A stretch of DNA of 64,000 nucleotides from Linanthus parryae. Lineage: Eukaryota; Streptophyta; Magnoliopsida; Ericales; Polemoniaceae. Made by a program: the position numbers and the translations under genes. Where the stretch lies: the NCBI GenBank assembly GCA_023055425.1, contig JALGPY010000015.1, positions 2,602,001 to 2,666,000 on the forward strand, written 5' to 3'. The notes beneath the pieces were generated by a model that was not told the origin of the DNA, did not search any database, and was given only the letters and a program-made list of their open reading frames with translations. This document shows positions 1 through 9,184 of this stretch, piece after piece (the stretch's first letter is position 1; each line of letters starts with the position of its first letter).

Positions 1-596
1 TACCTGAAATCATCGAAGGAACAGGTATACTATAGTACTTCCATATGTCATACTTACTGTTTTTGTTAGTAACTTGCATTCCCAAACTTGTCATATCTTT
101 AGGAATGAGGCAACCTGATGTATATTGGCTCATAAGGATGCGCCTTTCGTACCCATGGTCGTTTGCGAGAGCTCTAGAGTTAGATCCCTTTGACAGAAGA
201 TTTTTCTTGACTAAAGCCACCTGGATTTTGGAGCAACTGTCTGCGGTAACCCCTGCTACCATCTCAACTGATAACGCGCGGTCGCTCTATGACATATGCA
301 AGAGGCTTCAAGCTAAAGCTCAAGGCAGGTTGGACTTTGGATTCCTCCTCAACAGGGTTACCCAAATCCTCACATGTGCAATGCTGATGTATGGCTATCG
401 CAACCTCGCGTTTTAAAAGAGAAAGTTGGAGGAGCAAACGAAGAAGGCTGAAGAAGCTGCCAATATCTTCGATTCGATGAAGGCCAGTTATGAAAAGCTA
501 AAACAAGAAGGTAACCAAGCAAAACAAACATCGCTCATGTTATCACCAGAAGACTCCTCAATCAAGGATTTATTTTTAGAGTTGCGCATATTGTAA
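1..596 (+). pseudogene. 3' exons of the antisense additional gene of Tat copy 1
   Basis: Two exons are visible. Exon bases 1-24 end in a GT donor at 25 and a 78-base intron ends in TTTAG at 102. Splicing 24 to 103 keeps one frame and gives a GGA codon at the joint. The product matches the terminal exon of the antisense gene in copy 2 (42516-42977): both share TPATIS, then KGRLNF or QGRLDF, a Leu/Ile-rich stretch, a Lys/Glu-rich coiled-coil tail and a final DLF motif. An in-frame stop (414-416) precedes the tail, which continues in frame to the stop at 594-596. The 5' part is off the window. By comparison with copy 2 it is the end of a PMD-type gene, but no PMD motif is visible in this piece. 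Confidence 0.7.
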
Positions 597-779
597 TGCT
601 AATGCTTCCCCCTTTTTTTCAAACATTGGGAATTCTATGTTAAATTTTGCTTTCTTAAGGAATTTGTACTCGCATTTTGATGCTATATTAACTGTGACTT
701 CATGTGTTGACGTAACTTCCTTGATTATTGCGCTATTAAGTTATTATATAAGCATGATTACCGTTCAGTGGGCCCCATC

Positions 780-984
780 CTTATCCTGACCTTGCGTCAT
801 TAAATAGGGCGTGCTACTGTAGCGTCATAGCCTTTTGTAGATTAATTGATTCTTACCCGATTCCGAGGTGTAGATAATTGATTTTTACCCGTTTCCAAGA
901 TGTTGCTGACTCAGCAAGGAAACTGAAGGGTCGTTTCTGAGTTCTATATAAACCTCCCTTCTTGCTATTTGGTTCTTCATAAAA
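780..984 (+). promoter_or_regulatory. Putative promoter pointing against Tat copy 1
   Basis: A good TATA box (CTATATAAACC, about 944-954) lies some 30 bases before an ATG at 985. Upstream are a GCN4-like TGACTCA site near 909 and CGTCA elements near 795 and 823, with a TGACGTAA near 708. The same CTATATAAACC string occurs as the TATA box of the antisense PMD gene in copy 2 (61924-61931). Promoter function is inferred from composition and order only. Confidence 0.4.
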
Positions 985-1437
985 ATGTTGTTTCCCACGA
1001 GTCCTTACGACTGCCGGCATCGGTCCTTGACCTTTGTTGATTCATATCAATTCCAGGCTTTGAAGCCTGAGTTTGTGCCTTGTGCTATAGAAATAGCTCC
1101 AAAGAAATTCTTCGGAAAGTCCTTTAATCCTCCTGATCTTTTTGAAGATCAATTGCGTAAGGTTTCCTGCTCGAGCACAGATTCCTTCTTGTTTATTATG
1201 TTTGCAGGACCTGTCTCAGGTGCCTTTCCGGTGAAGCACAGTCTTGTACCGGTTTCACTACTAATATGTAATGAATGGTGTGCGTCTCTTCCGGTTCTTC
1301 GGCAGAGAACTATTTGCCACCATTGTTTCGAACAAGGTGTGACGAGTTATTGTGCCCGTCTTTTGTGCACAATAAACTTCCTGCCCCATGAGCTGTTCTC
1401 CCATTGGTTCTTCATGTCTATAGCCTTCATGGCATGA
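985..1437 (+). CDS. Uncharacterised 150-aa ORF behind a TATA box, antisense in Tat copy 1
   Basis: The ORF opens with [10 protein letters not shown] and ends at a TGA at 1435-1437. I recognise no family. It is rich in Phe, Cys and Leu, with a His/Cys patch (CHHCFEQ, residues about 112-118) that is not a recognised zinc-finger spacing. A GT...TTTGCAG pair at 1157-1207 could be a splice site set, but a 51-base intron would be very short for a plant. The segment 600-1800 has no counterpart in copy 2, so it is either extra cargo in copy 1 or was lost from copy 2. It may not be translated. Its main support is the promoter-like sequence just upstream. Confidence 0.3.
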   Translation: MLFPTSPYDCRHRSLTFVDSYQFQALKPEFVPCAIEIAPKKFFGKSFNPPDLFEDQLRKVSCSSTDSFLFIMFAGPVSGAFPVKHSLVPVSLLICNEWCASLPVLRQRTICHHCFEQGVTSYCARLLCTINFLPHELFSHWFFMSIAFMA

Positions 1438-1811
1438 AGTTCATCTGGCATCTCACCGTGGCGGGAGTACAAATAAAAGCTCTGTTTTGATCGAGGACAT
1501 TGACGACAACGTCCTGTCTCATAGTTTTAGAACTCGTAGATTCAGGCTTTAGATTAGGAATTTTCCTTAGTGTTAGCTTTTGCTTGTAAGCTGCTATCTA
1601 GACAGATAAATTGTAAGCCATATTTGACTGTTATGAAATATGCATTTTCATTTGTTGTTTTGTCTGCTACAATAAATTTTAAATTCGCGTGCAAACTTGC
1701 TTATATGACAAACAAGTTGCGTTTCTATCGCTGTTATATCCATATAATGTTTGAATATTTTTCTATCCAAAACAGATAGGCTATAAATCGCGCGAGAGCG
1801 TTATTGTTATT
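1438..1811. other. Non-coding spacer in Tat copy 1
   Basis: AT-rich spacer between the 985-1437 ORF and the hairpin array. One isolated array-like core (GCTATCTAGACAGATAAA) occurs near 1590, suggesting the array once extended further left. Nothing else is recognised. Confidence 0.4.
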
Positions 1812-2105
1812 GCTGCTATCTAGGCAGATAGGCTTTGGATCACTCAAGATCATATGTCGGTATAGCTGCTATCTAGACAGATTGGCTTTGAATCGCATGG
1901 GATCAAATTTTGTTGTAGTTTCTATCTAGGCAGATAGGCTTTGGATCACTCAAGATCATATTTCGTTATAGCTGCTATCTAGGGAGATAGGCTTTAGATC
2001 GCAGAGGATCTTACTTCATTATAGTTGCTATCTAGGCAGATAGGCTTTTGATCACTTGGGATCATATTTTGTCATGGCTGCTATCTCGGCAGATAGACTT
2101 TGGAC
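1812..2105 (-). repeat. Tandem hairpin array of Tat copy 1 (about six units of ~53 bp)
   Basis: Each unit contains the imperfect inverted repeat CTATCTAGGCAGATAG followed by GCTTTGGATC and a GATCATAT-type stretch. Cores lie near 1816, 1868, 1922, 1973, 2026 and 2079. The core can fold as an 8-bp stem. It sits between the stop of the polyprotein (2332, minus strand) and the convergent antisense gene (plus strand). Copy 2 has an equivalent array at 42013-42350. Confidence 0.85.
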
Positions 2106-2174
2106 AAGTTGACATTTTTAAATAACATGAACAAACAAGCGCATAAATAATCAAGACGACAATTTGATAAGTTC

Positions 2175-2254
2175 CTCTCATATGAGAGAGTCATTATTAT
2201 TAAAGCATCCTCATATGGGAGGAGTGTAAGAACGAAATTCCTCATATGGGAGGA
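2175..2254. repeat. CATATG-centred palindromes just after the Tat polyprotein
   Basis: CTCTCATATGAGAG at 2175-2188 is a perfect 14-bp palindrome. TCCTCATATGGGAGGA-type near-palindromes follow at about 2208-2223 and 2239-2254. Copy 2 has the same motifs in the same place (41817-41866). No coding function. Confidence 0.8.
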
Positions 2255-2331
2255 AGTAGTGCAGGATACACGAGGCAACTATATTTTTAACTCAAAAGCA
2301 CAAAACTTTTGGCATAAAATAAAGAGATGAG

Positions 2332-3935
2332 CTAATTGTAATACTTTTTAATCCATCGCATATTGATTGGGCTTGGAGTTGTTGCTGTCCCATGAAGTCG
2401 CTGGATTGTGCAGTAACCGCTGTCAATGACTTCTTTGACTTCAAATGGTCCTTCCCAGTTAGCTGCGAATTTTGGATGGGCTACCTATCGCATGCAATGA
2501 TCTGAAGCTCGCAGAACCAGGTCCCCAACCGCAAAATCTCTGTGCTGAACTATTTTGTTGTATTCGCGAGCGATTCTTTCCTTGTATCTTGTGTTAGCTC
2601 TCTTAGCCTGTTCACGCCTTTCTTCTAATAGAATCAGATCATGATCACGTTGATTTTGATACAAGGCATGAAAGGCAATTCTTGCAGAGTTAACCTTTAC
2701 TTATGCTGGTACGAGAGCTTCAGCTCCATAGCATAGAAGGAAATGGAAAACTCCTGTGGGGGTCCTCGGCGAAGTGCGATACGCTCATAAAGCCAAATTT
2801 AAAGAATGTGCCCACTTCTTGTGATCATCCGCGAACATCTTACTCAAAATCCTTAGCAGCGTCTTGTTGGTTGCTTCTGCTTGACCATTCCCTTTCGGGT
2901 AATAAGGCGTGGAGCAGACTTTCCTTATGTTGTATTCTTCCAGTTTCGCAGCCACCTGGCGATTTACAAAAGGAGTGCCGTTATCCGAGAGGATGGTATT
3001 GGTGATCCCAAACCGGTATATGATGCTCTCTTGAACGAATTTGAACACCGCGAGCGCATTTGCTATTTTGAGCGGCACCGCTTCAACCCACTTGGTAAAT
3101 AGCTCTGTTGCAGTCAAGATGAACTGATTTCCATGCGAGGCTGGTCGAATGGGAATGATAAAGTCTAAATCCCAGGTGTGGAATGGACAAGGTGTTCCCA
3201 ATGCGTGTAAATCTACAGCAGGAGCATGCACGAGATTGCCCTTGAACTGATATTCCTGACATCTTTTCACCTTGATGCGGCAATTTTCTTCCATTGTGGG
3301 CCAGAAATAGCCAACGGTGAGGAGTTGTCTGCATAACTTTTCACCCCCTTGATGTTCCACTTGGTGGGATAGATCCATCACTTCTTGCGCTTCTTGGCTA
3401 TCCAAACATCTAAGTAGATTGCCGTCATGACCTCTTTGCCAGAGTATGTTTTCCCGCACGACATATCGAGCTGCCTTTCTTTTAAGCTTCTGAGTTTCTT
3501 TTTTGTGAGTTGGCTCGATTCCTTCTGTTAAGTAATCAAAGAGCGGCTTCCTCCAATCCTTTTCATCATTGATTGCGGCAATCTGAAAAAGAATCTTTAA
3601 TCAATGTGCAGCTCTCGCAATTCCCTTGAATGATCGCGAATCCCATACCTCTGGGCTTTTCTGTAGACATTTCCTTTCCCCACAAGAGTGTTGGTGGATC
3701 TTTCCAATAATGTCTGCCCTTCCTGCTGCAAGACGCATAGCATGAGTATTCCTCCTGGCCCCTTAAAGTAAAGGGAATTATCATGTAGGCAGTATCCCTT
3801 TGTGGATGCCCAATTTTCTTTTCTTGTTCCCTTAGCAATCGCGCGCAGTATTGGTTTTCTCCAATCCTCATCTTCTGGGGGTTCTTCTTCGCACACTTCC
3901 TGCGTCAAGGATGGGGTTGTTCTAACCTCGATCAA
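2332..3935 (-). pseudogene. Integrase domain of Tat copy 1
   Basis: Integrase inserts the element's DNA copy into the genome. The N-terminal zinc-binding module is visible around 3390-3250 (LSHQVEHQG and later VKRCQEYQ), although the second Cys of the pair is replaced. All three catalytic acidic residues can be placed: Asp in WDLDF near 3165, Asp in LSDNGTPF near 2985, and Glu in GNGQAEATNK near 2895. The longest open stretch is 3459-2785. The C-terminal part (YKERIAREYNK, then KFAANWEGPFEV) continues to a stop at 2332-2334, with frameshifts and an in-frame TAG near 2485. The N-terminal flank (3935-3600) is open in other frames. Inactive as it stands. Confidence 0.85.
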
Positions 3936-3960
3936 GATTCAAGTCGGGCACTTGTCTGAA

Positions 3961-4340
3961 CTAATTTTTGACCCTAGAGTGGCTAACGCGGCTGCGTCGA
4001 TTTTCAGCTCTAGGCGTGTGCTCGTACCTGATGTCGTGAAAGTACTGCAACAGCTTCCGCACTATAGTCCTGTATGGTAACAAATTATCCTCCTGCAACC
4101 CATACTCGCCTGAAGCTTGCTTGACAATTAGCTTGGAGTCTCCCATGACCGTTAAATTGCTCACTTCCAGTGCCCTAGCCGCACGATTCCCTGCGATTAG
4201 AGCCTCGTACTCTGCCTCATTGTTCTTTACCGGAAAATCTAGTTTGGTGGACATTTGGATGACCTCCCCATCTGATTTAGTCAATACAATGCTGATTCCA
4301 CCACCTTTCCTTGTTGATGACCCATCGAAATGAAGCTTTC
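3961..4340 (-). pseudogene. Second, archaeal-type RNase H of Tat copy 1
   Basis: The sequence runs from FDGSST through NNEAEYEALIAG to VMGDSKLIVKQASGEYG. These are the D...E...D catalytic motifs of archaeal-type RNase H, which in plant LTR elements marks the Tat lineage, where it follows the normal retroviral RNase H. It removes RNA from the RNA-DNA hybrid during reverse transcription. The frame is open from about 4330 to the stop at 3961. The end (SRVSHSRVKN) is frameshifted compared with copy 2. Confidence 0.85.
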
Positions 4341-4419
4341 AGTATGGGGACTCAATTGCATAGATCTCGGGACCTTCTATCTCCTCCTCTATAATTGGTT
4401 CATAGCTGTTATCCGGGAA

Positions 4420-4810
4420 CTATGCTAAAAGGTCTGCCACTGCTTGCGATTTGATTGCTCTTGGTCGGGTACACGTTATGTCGTACTGCGAGATGGTCAT
4501 ATACCACTTTGCTAACCTTCCGCAGGGAGAGGAGTGACTCAAGAGATACCGTATGGGGTCGCTCTTTGTGATCACCACGACTTTGTGTGAGGCGAAATAA
4601 TGCTTTAACTTCTCTATCACGAAAAATAAACCAAGGCAATGACGTTCAATGTATGTGTCCCTTGACTCAGCCGGCTGTACCACGCGAGAGACATAATAAA
4701 TTGGCCTTTCCTACCCTTCATATTCTTGGGATAGCAATGCCCCTATGGACTTCTTGGTCGACGTCAGATACAGTAAAAGTGGTGATCCCAACTGTGGTGC
4801 AATCATTACT
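4420..4810 (-). pseudogene. Retroviral-type RNase H of Tat copy 1
   Basis: After the RT thumb comes LLLYLTSTKKSIGALLSQE, then in a shifted frame YYVSRVVQPAESRDTYIER, then IKSQAVADLLA. These are the signatures of the first RNase H of Ty3/gypsy pol. A frameshift near 4710 splits it, and the frame ends at 4420. Confidence 0.8.
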
Positions 4811-5721
4811 CTTGGCGATGTCAGCAGGTCCTTCAGCTTCCCAAATGCGTCTTCATATTCCTCTGTCCAATCATAAACATCATTCTTTTTTAGGAGATCA
4901 CCGAAGCAGAAGGTTAGTTCTGTAATTGCTGGGTCAGGTTCAATTCCCTGGCAATGGATCACACATCCCAAGAACTTCCCCGAAGTCACTCCGAACGCGC
5001 ATTTCATGGGATTCATTTTTAATTGGAAATTTATGCATCTTTCTAATACCTTTCGCAGGTCTCCTAGGTTATCTGCTTCCTCTCTTGACTTGACAACTTG
5101 ATCATCAACATAGAACTCTAATTCCTGATGCATCATATCATGGAAAAGAGCCGTCATTGCTCGCTGATAAGTCGCACCCGCATTCTTGAGTCCAAAGGGC
5201 ATAACTGTGTAGTTGAAGACCCCAACTGGCGTGATGAACGCAATTTTTCTTGCATCCTCAGGGTCCATCTTGATCTGGTTATATCCACTGAAACCATCCA
5301 TGAAGCTAAACATCCGATGTTCTGCAGTAGAGTCGATGAGAAAATCGATATTGGGCAATGGGTAGTCGTCCTTTGGGCAGAAAAGATTTAGGTCCCTGAA
5401 GTCCACGCAGATGCAAAGCTGCCCATTCTTCTTTACCACTGGCACGATGTTGGCCAACCTGGTGGGATGATGATTTGACTCAATGAATTTAGCATTCAGC
5501 AACTTGACTATTTATTGCTTGATCATCACATTTATTTCTGGTCTGAAGCTTCTCCCACTTTTCTTTACTTGTTTGGATCCCGGGAAGACATCCAATCTGT
5601 GCATTGTTACACTTGTTTCCAGACCAGGCAGTTCATCATATTCCAAAGCGAACACGTCCCTATACTCTGTCAGCAACTGCAGCAATCTTGCTTCCTCTTC
5701 GCTTGTGAGGTCCGCGCCCAA
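4811..5721 (-). pseudogene. Reverse transcriptase of Tat copy 1
   Basis: RNA-dependent DNA polymerase that copies the element RNA in the virus-like particle. Motifs in order are VKKNGQLCICVDFRDLN, DDYPLPNID, FMDGFSGYNQIKM, MPFGLKNAGATYQRAM and the active-site box EFYVDD near 5115. The frame is open from 5502 to 4711, with an upstream piece (5721-5512) holding the LPGLETSVTMH start region behind a stop. About 33 codons present in copy 2 (connecting GIEPEPA to ELTF) are missing here near 4930, so the thumb or connection region is deleted. Confidence 0.9.
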
Positions 5722-6290
5722 GAAAAAGGCCTTTTATTTTCTTCATTTGGACTTAGGAACACTTCTTAGAGTTCCTGCTTTTGTGGATTCGGGTTGTCCT
5801 CCATGCACTCGGGCGCTTCTTTCAACTTGTCCTCTGGGACCTCTGACCTCAGCTTGTCCTTCTCCGGCCCACGCTCAATTTGATTGATTTCCCCAGGGAT
5901 ATCCCCATGTTTGGATGGGGGTACCCCCGCGCACCTTCATATGCGGTAGCATTTCTTTCCATTGGAGTAGAAGCTTTCTCTTTCCTTGACTTTATGGTCA
6001 CGCTTTACCACCCTCTCCAGAGTGTACACATTCTTCTTTTGGTACGCAACTCATGAAACCTCATCGCGTGCAGGCATCTTTTCCTTGGTATCCTCTCTCG
6101 TCACCATTACTCCCTCTGGTGACTGATCCTTGATGTCTTCCCATCGAGGCAGATGATTCGGGTTGAATGGTCCCAGCGTCTGTTCATCCGCCATTTCAGT
6201 GAACCATACTGCTTCAGTGAGATGCGCTTCATTCAGATTAAAGGGATTCGTCGAAGCTGGTATCTTGACTACTCTGCCATTCCAAATGGC
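5722..6290 (-). other. Protease-RT linker of Tat copy 1
   Basis: No long frame remains. It corresponds to the linker between protease and RT that is also seen in copy 2 (29300-29612 and 38028-38364). The fragment NLNEAHLTEAVW, read from the minus strand near 6240-6210, is shared by both copies. Confidence 0.5.
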
Positions 6291-6800
6291 CTACATCACT
6301 TGGTGGGCTGTTGATGGAACCGATTCAAAGCGATGAATCCAGGCTCGCCCTATGATCATGTGATACGTAGTATTCACATCAATGACGTAGAACTTGGCGG
6401 AACACTTGATCTTCCCTATATGGATACCAAGGCGAATCCAACCCATCGTCATCCTAGAGTCACTTCCAAATCCCATCAGCGAGGATGGGCGTCAGACAAT
6501 ATTTTTCTCAGGAATTCCTGCCAACTTCAGGATGTTGAGCGAGACCACATTAACGGCTGCTCCTCCATCAACAAATTCCCTCTGGAACTCAACGTTGTTG
6601 TTCACTTCAGTTACATAAAAGGGCTTCTGATTGCTTGAATCCATCTTCTTGTCGCTTTCGGAGAAAGTTATTATCTTTTCTGTTGAGCGAGAGGCCCTAA
6701 CAACTCTCCCGTTGGAGACGACAATGTCCTCTTCGAAGTCCTCTGCTACCCTGAGGATTGCCTTTGTCATTTCTTTGCGACACTTCTCCGAATAGTTCAT
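6291..6800 (-). pseudogene. Aspartic protease region of Tat copy 1
   Basis: The retropepsin would cleave the Gag-Pol polyprotein. The catalytic loop reads FVDGGAAVNVV (near 6560), a D-G-G-A variant of the usual D-T/S-G-A. The C-terminal half follows in another frame (6476-6291) with GRAWIHRFESVPSTAHQ. One frameshift between 6492 and 6476 separates the two. Copy 2 has the same arrangement but with Glu in place of the catalytic Asp. Confidence 0.75.
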
Positions 6801-6804
6801 ATCG

Positions 6805-7455
6805 TCAAAGAATTTTCTGAAGCCGCGACCCCTTCATCCTGTCAGCACGTGAGTCCTTGTTATCCATACTGTAATCCGCTTTTTCATGGATTTGAGCAAT
6901 GATGGGCAGGCCATCTTCAGCAATCTCTTTGAGGTCCGTGATTGCGATCATAGCTACCTCTTTGTCCTTCGGCTCTTGCTCTGCATGGGCCGGTAGTGGA
7001 TTATTGCGCACATCTTGCCTCTGGTCGCTGACAATCAGCTCCCCTTCTTTCATTTTCCTTCTCAGAAGGTGCCTGAGCTTTTTACAATCAGCCGTGGGGT
7101 GCATAACCTACCCGTGGAACTCACACCACTTCGGATCCCTCACCATCTCCTGGAGGGTGTTCTTTCGAGCGGAGGTAGGACCCCATCCTTGCGCCACTGT
7201 TTGCATAGGTCAATCACCTCCTCCAAGGAACATGGCAGAGGCGGAGCATCCGAAGTCGAAACCCTGGGTTGCTTGTGTAGCGAAACTGTATTGACCTAAG
7301 CTTCGCGCCCCCTCTTGTAGCTAAACCTCCCAATCTTGAAAGTAGGTCCCCCAGGAGATCGCTCAGGGGCATGTTCCTTCTTCTTCCTCTCGACTATAGG
7401 CTCTATGTTCTTGGTACATTAAATTAACTTCGAAAAAGTAGGAGTTTGCAAGTTA
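6805..7455 (-). pseudogene. C-terminal Gag and zinc-knuckle region of Tat copy 1
   Basis: A Cys-His motif of the form CEFHG...MHPTADCKKL is readable near 7130-7085, typical of the nucleocapsid part of Tat Gag. A stop codon sits within the knuckle. The open stretch 7104-6805 encodes an acidic tail (EQEPKDKEVAM). Upstream, 7455-7140 holds the Lys/Arg-rich region between the Gag core and the knuckle, broken by frameshifts. Confidence 0.7.
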
Positions 7456-7456
7456 A

Positions 7457-8533
7457 TTAACATACCCTTATATTCGTCCCGCATGCCTTGTAAGAATATT
7501 TCAACAAGTCTGCCTTCGAGCACTTCGTCTCTGCATTCCAACGATTTGGCTCTGAACTTTTTGATAAAGGTGACACCATCCTCGTCACGCTTCTAATACG
7601 CGAAAGATGTATCATCGTGACCTTCTCCTCCACCTGGAAGAACATGGTATAAAACTTCTGAACCATGTCATCCCAGGTCTTAACAGATCCAGCCTCCAGC
7701 GTTCTGTACCATTTGTAAGCCACATTCCCCAAAGACTTCGGGAACTCACGCATCAACAAATTGGGGTCAACCCCGTATGGCCCCATCACATCAATGAAGC
7801 GCATAACATGCTCTTGGGCATTCCCATTAACATCATCAAATTTTTCCCACTTAATGGCCTTATACCCTGCGGGGTTGGGCATCAAGTAGATCTCCCGCGG
7901 GATAGGAGGGGCATTGTCAACCTTCGTAATGATGGTGTCCGCAAAAGGCTGGTTGGCCAGGAAGGTCTCTATGCGCCGCTCTAAAGCCGTCATGCTTGCT
8001 GGTGCACTCCCTCCCGCGGCAGGAGGAAGGGCGGAAGCCGGTGGAGACACATATACAGCGGTTGAATTAGAGGTGTAAGCCACATTGCTTGCGGTTGCCG
8101 GTAGAGAAGACAAAGAATATTGCGGCTGGATATTGAAGGGAATGACCGGGGGTTGGGAAACAGGTGTAGCAAAGGACGGTATTTGGACTGTTTTTCCCTG
8201 GGTAGTAGGTGGTTGTATCGTTTCCGCTCGACTTTGCAAACTAGGGTTAGGTGGTGTAGGAGTTACCTCAGCTCCCTGGGAGACAGGGGTACCAGTTCCT
8301 TGAGAGACGGCTGTTCCCAGTGCGGAATTCTGAGAAAGAGATCCCAGAAAGGACATTATCTGAGCCATCTGTGCAGATTGAGCTTGAAGAGCCTTCGCCT
8401 GGCTCTGGAGGGTGGCGTTCAATGCCTCCAAGGTTGGAGTACTGGCGGCTGCCGTAGAATTGTTGCGGGTCTCCTCTCCTGAGGTCGTCTTGGTTGAAGG
8501 AGATCGGTTGCTGACATCTTCAACATGAGACAT
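7457..8533 (-). pseudogene. Gag (capsid part) of Tat copy 1
   Basis: The frame is open for about 358 residues from the ATG at 8533-8531, 41 bases after the LTR. An N-terminal coiled-coil segment (LQSQAKALQAQSAQMAQIM) is followed by a Pro/Thr/Ser-rich linker with short GTPVSQG-like repeats. The retrotransposon Gag core follows from about residue 225 (IKWEKFDDVNG, then FPKSLGNVAYKWY). Gag forms the particle that packages element RNA. The frame is lost at 7457 after the core, where copy 2 still reads on (HDEEGVAFIKKF). Copy 2 lacks most of this core, so copy 1 is the better reference for the family. Confidence 0.85.
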
Positions 8534-8550
8534 GGTTGCTTGCAAGCGTA

Positions 8551-8573
8551 GGTTTCACGTTGGGTTCACCAAA
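8551..8573 (-). promoter_or_regulatory. Primer-binding site of Tat copy 1
   Basis: Immediately inside the LTR the minus strand reads TTTGGTGAACCCAACGTGAA. Copy 2 has TTTGGTGAACCCGACGTGAA in the same place. I do not assign the priming tRNA. Confidence 0.7.
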
Positions 8574-9184
8574 TGTGTACGGGAGAATCCTTTGAGGAAG
8601 ATTAAAAGTACACCTTGAACATGGGATAAAGAACACAGAAGAAGTAGGGTTGTGAGTAGGGAGAGAGTAAGACAGTAGTAGCTGTATGAGAGAGAGACCG
8701 AGTTTTGGCAGAACTTCCGCGTAGTCCAGGTGATTAGTGTTATGTAAGGAAGGGTTAACGATCCTATATATAGTGGAGAATATGACCGTTGTAGTGGGTT
8801 AATGCACCCATTAATGGCGGCTTAATTACCTTAACCACAACGGCACGTTCGTCTGCATATATAGGGACCGTTGCGCACTTCGTCCGTGTATACCGGAACC
8901 GTTATGAGGTTGACCGAGTCTATGGAGCTCGTGCCATAAATCTCACAAAGCAGTTACTAAAGGTCGCGCACGGTCTTGGTTTTCGCTCGCGCGCGACGGA
9001 ACTTACTCTAGCCTCCAAACCACTAAGTCCCTACAAGTCCCGTGTGGAGATATGCGAGGGCCCTGTCTCGCAGCCCCCACACGGATCAGCGCGGGTGGTG
9101 ATCCAATGTGTGTGGAGCACAGCTAGGTGTGCTAGATGATTGCCACGTGGCTGTGATCCGTCTGATTTGAAAGCACTATCTACA
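8574..9184 (-). repeat. 5' LTR of Tat copy 1 (611 bp)
   Basis: On the minus strand it runs from TGTAGATAGTGC (9184) to GTACACA (8574). Start, end, a CCACGTGGC block near 9144 and several TATATA stretches (8767, 8860) match the LTRs of copy 2. It holds the element's own promoter. The base after the LTR begins GCTTC, which would be the target duplication, but the partner is off the window. Confidence 0.85.

Larger units (their letters stand above)
1..9184 (-). mobile_element. Tat-lineage Ty3/gypsy LTR retrotransposon, copy 1 (3' end off window)
   Basis: Read on the minus strand the order is 5' LTR (9184-8574), primer-binding site, gag, protease, reverse transcriptase, RNase H, a second archaeal-type RNase H, integrase, palindromes, a hairpin array, and an antisense gene reaching position 1. 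Dual RNase H and extra antisense coding sequence between integrase and the 3' LTR are known traits of the Tat lineage. The LTR starts TGTAGATAGTGC, as in copy 2 at 26643-62823, and the proteins align with copy 2 over most of their length, so the two belong to one family. Stops and frameshifts break the polyprotein. The 3' LTR is not in the window, so length and target duplication cannot be checked. Confidence 0.9.

Noticed and set aside
1812..2105. CRISPR-like array of repeats and spacers
   Set aside because: Units are diverged, the spacers are similar to each other, there are no cas genes, and the DNA is plant retroelement sequence.
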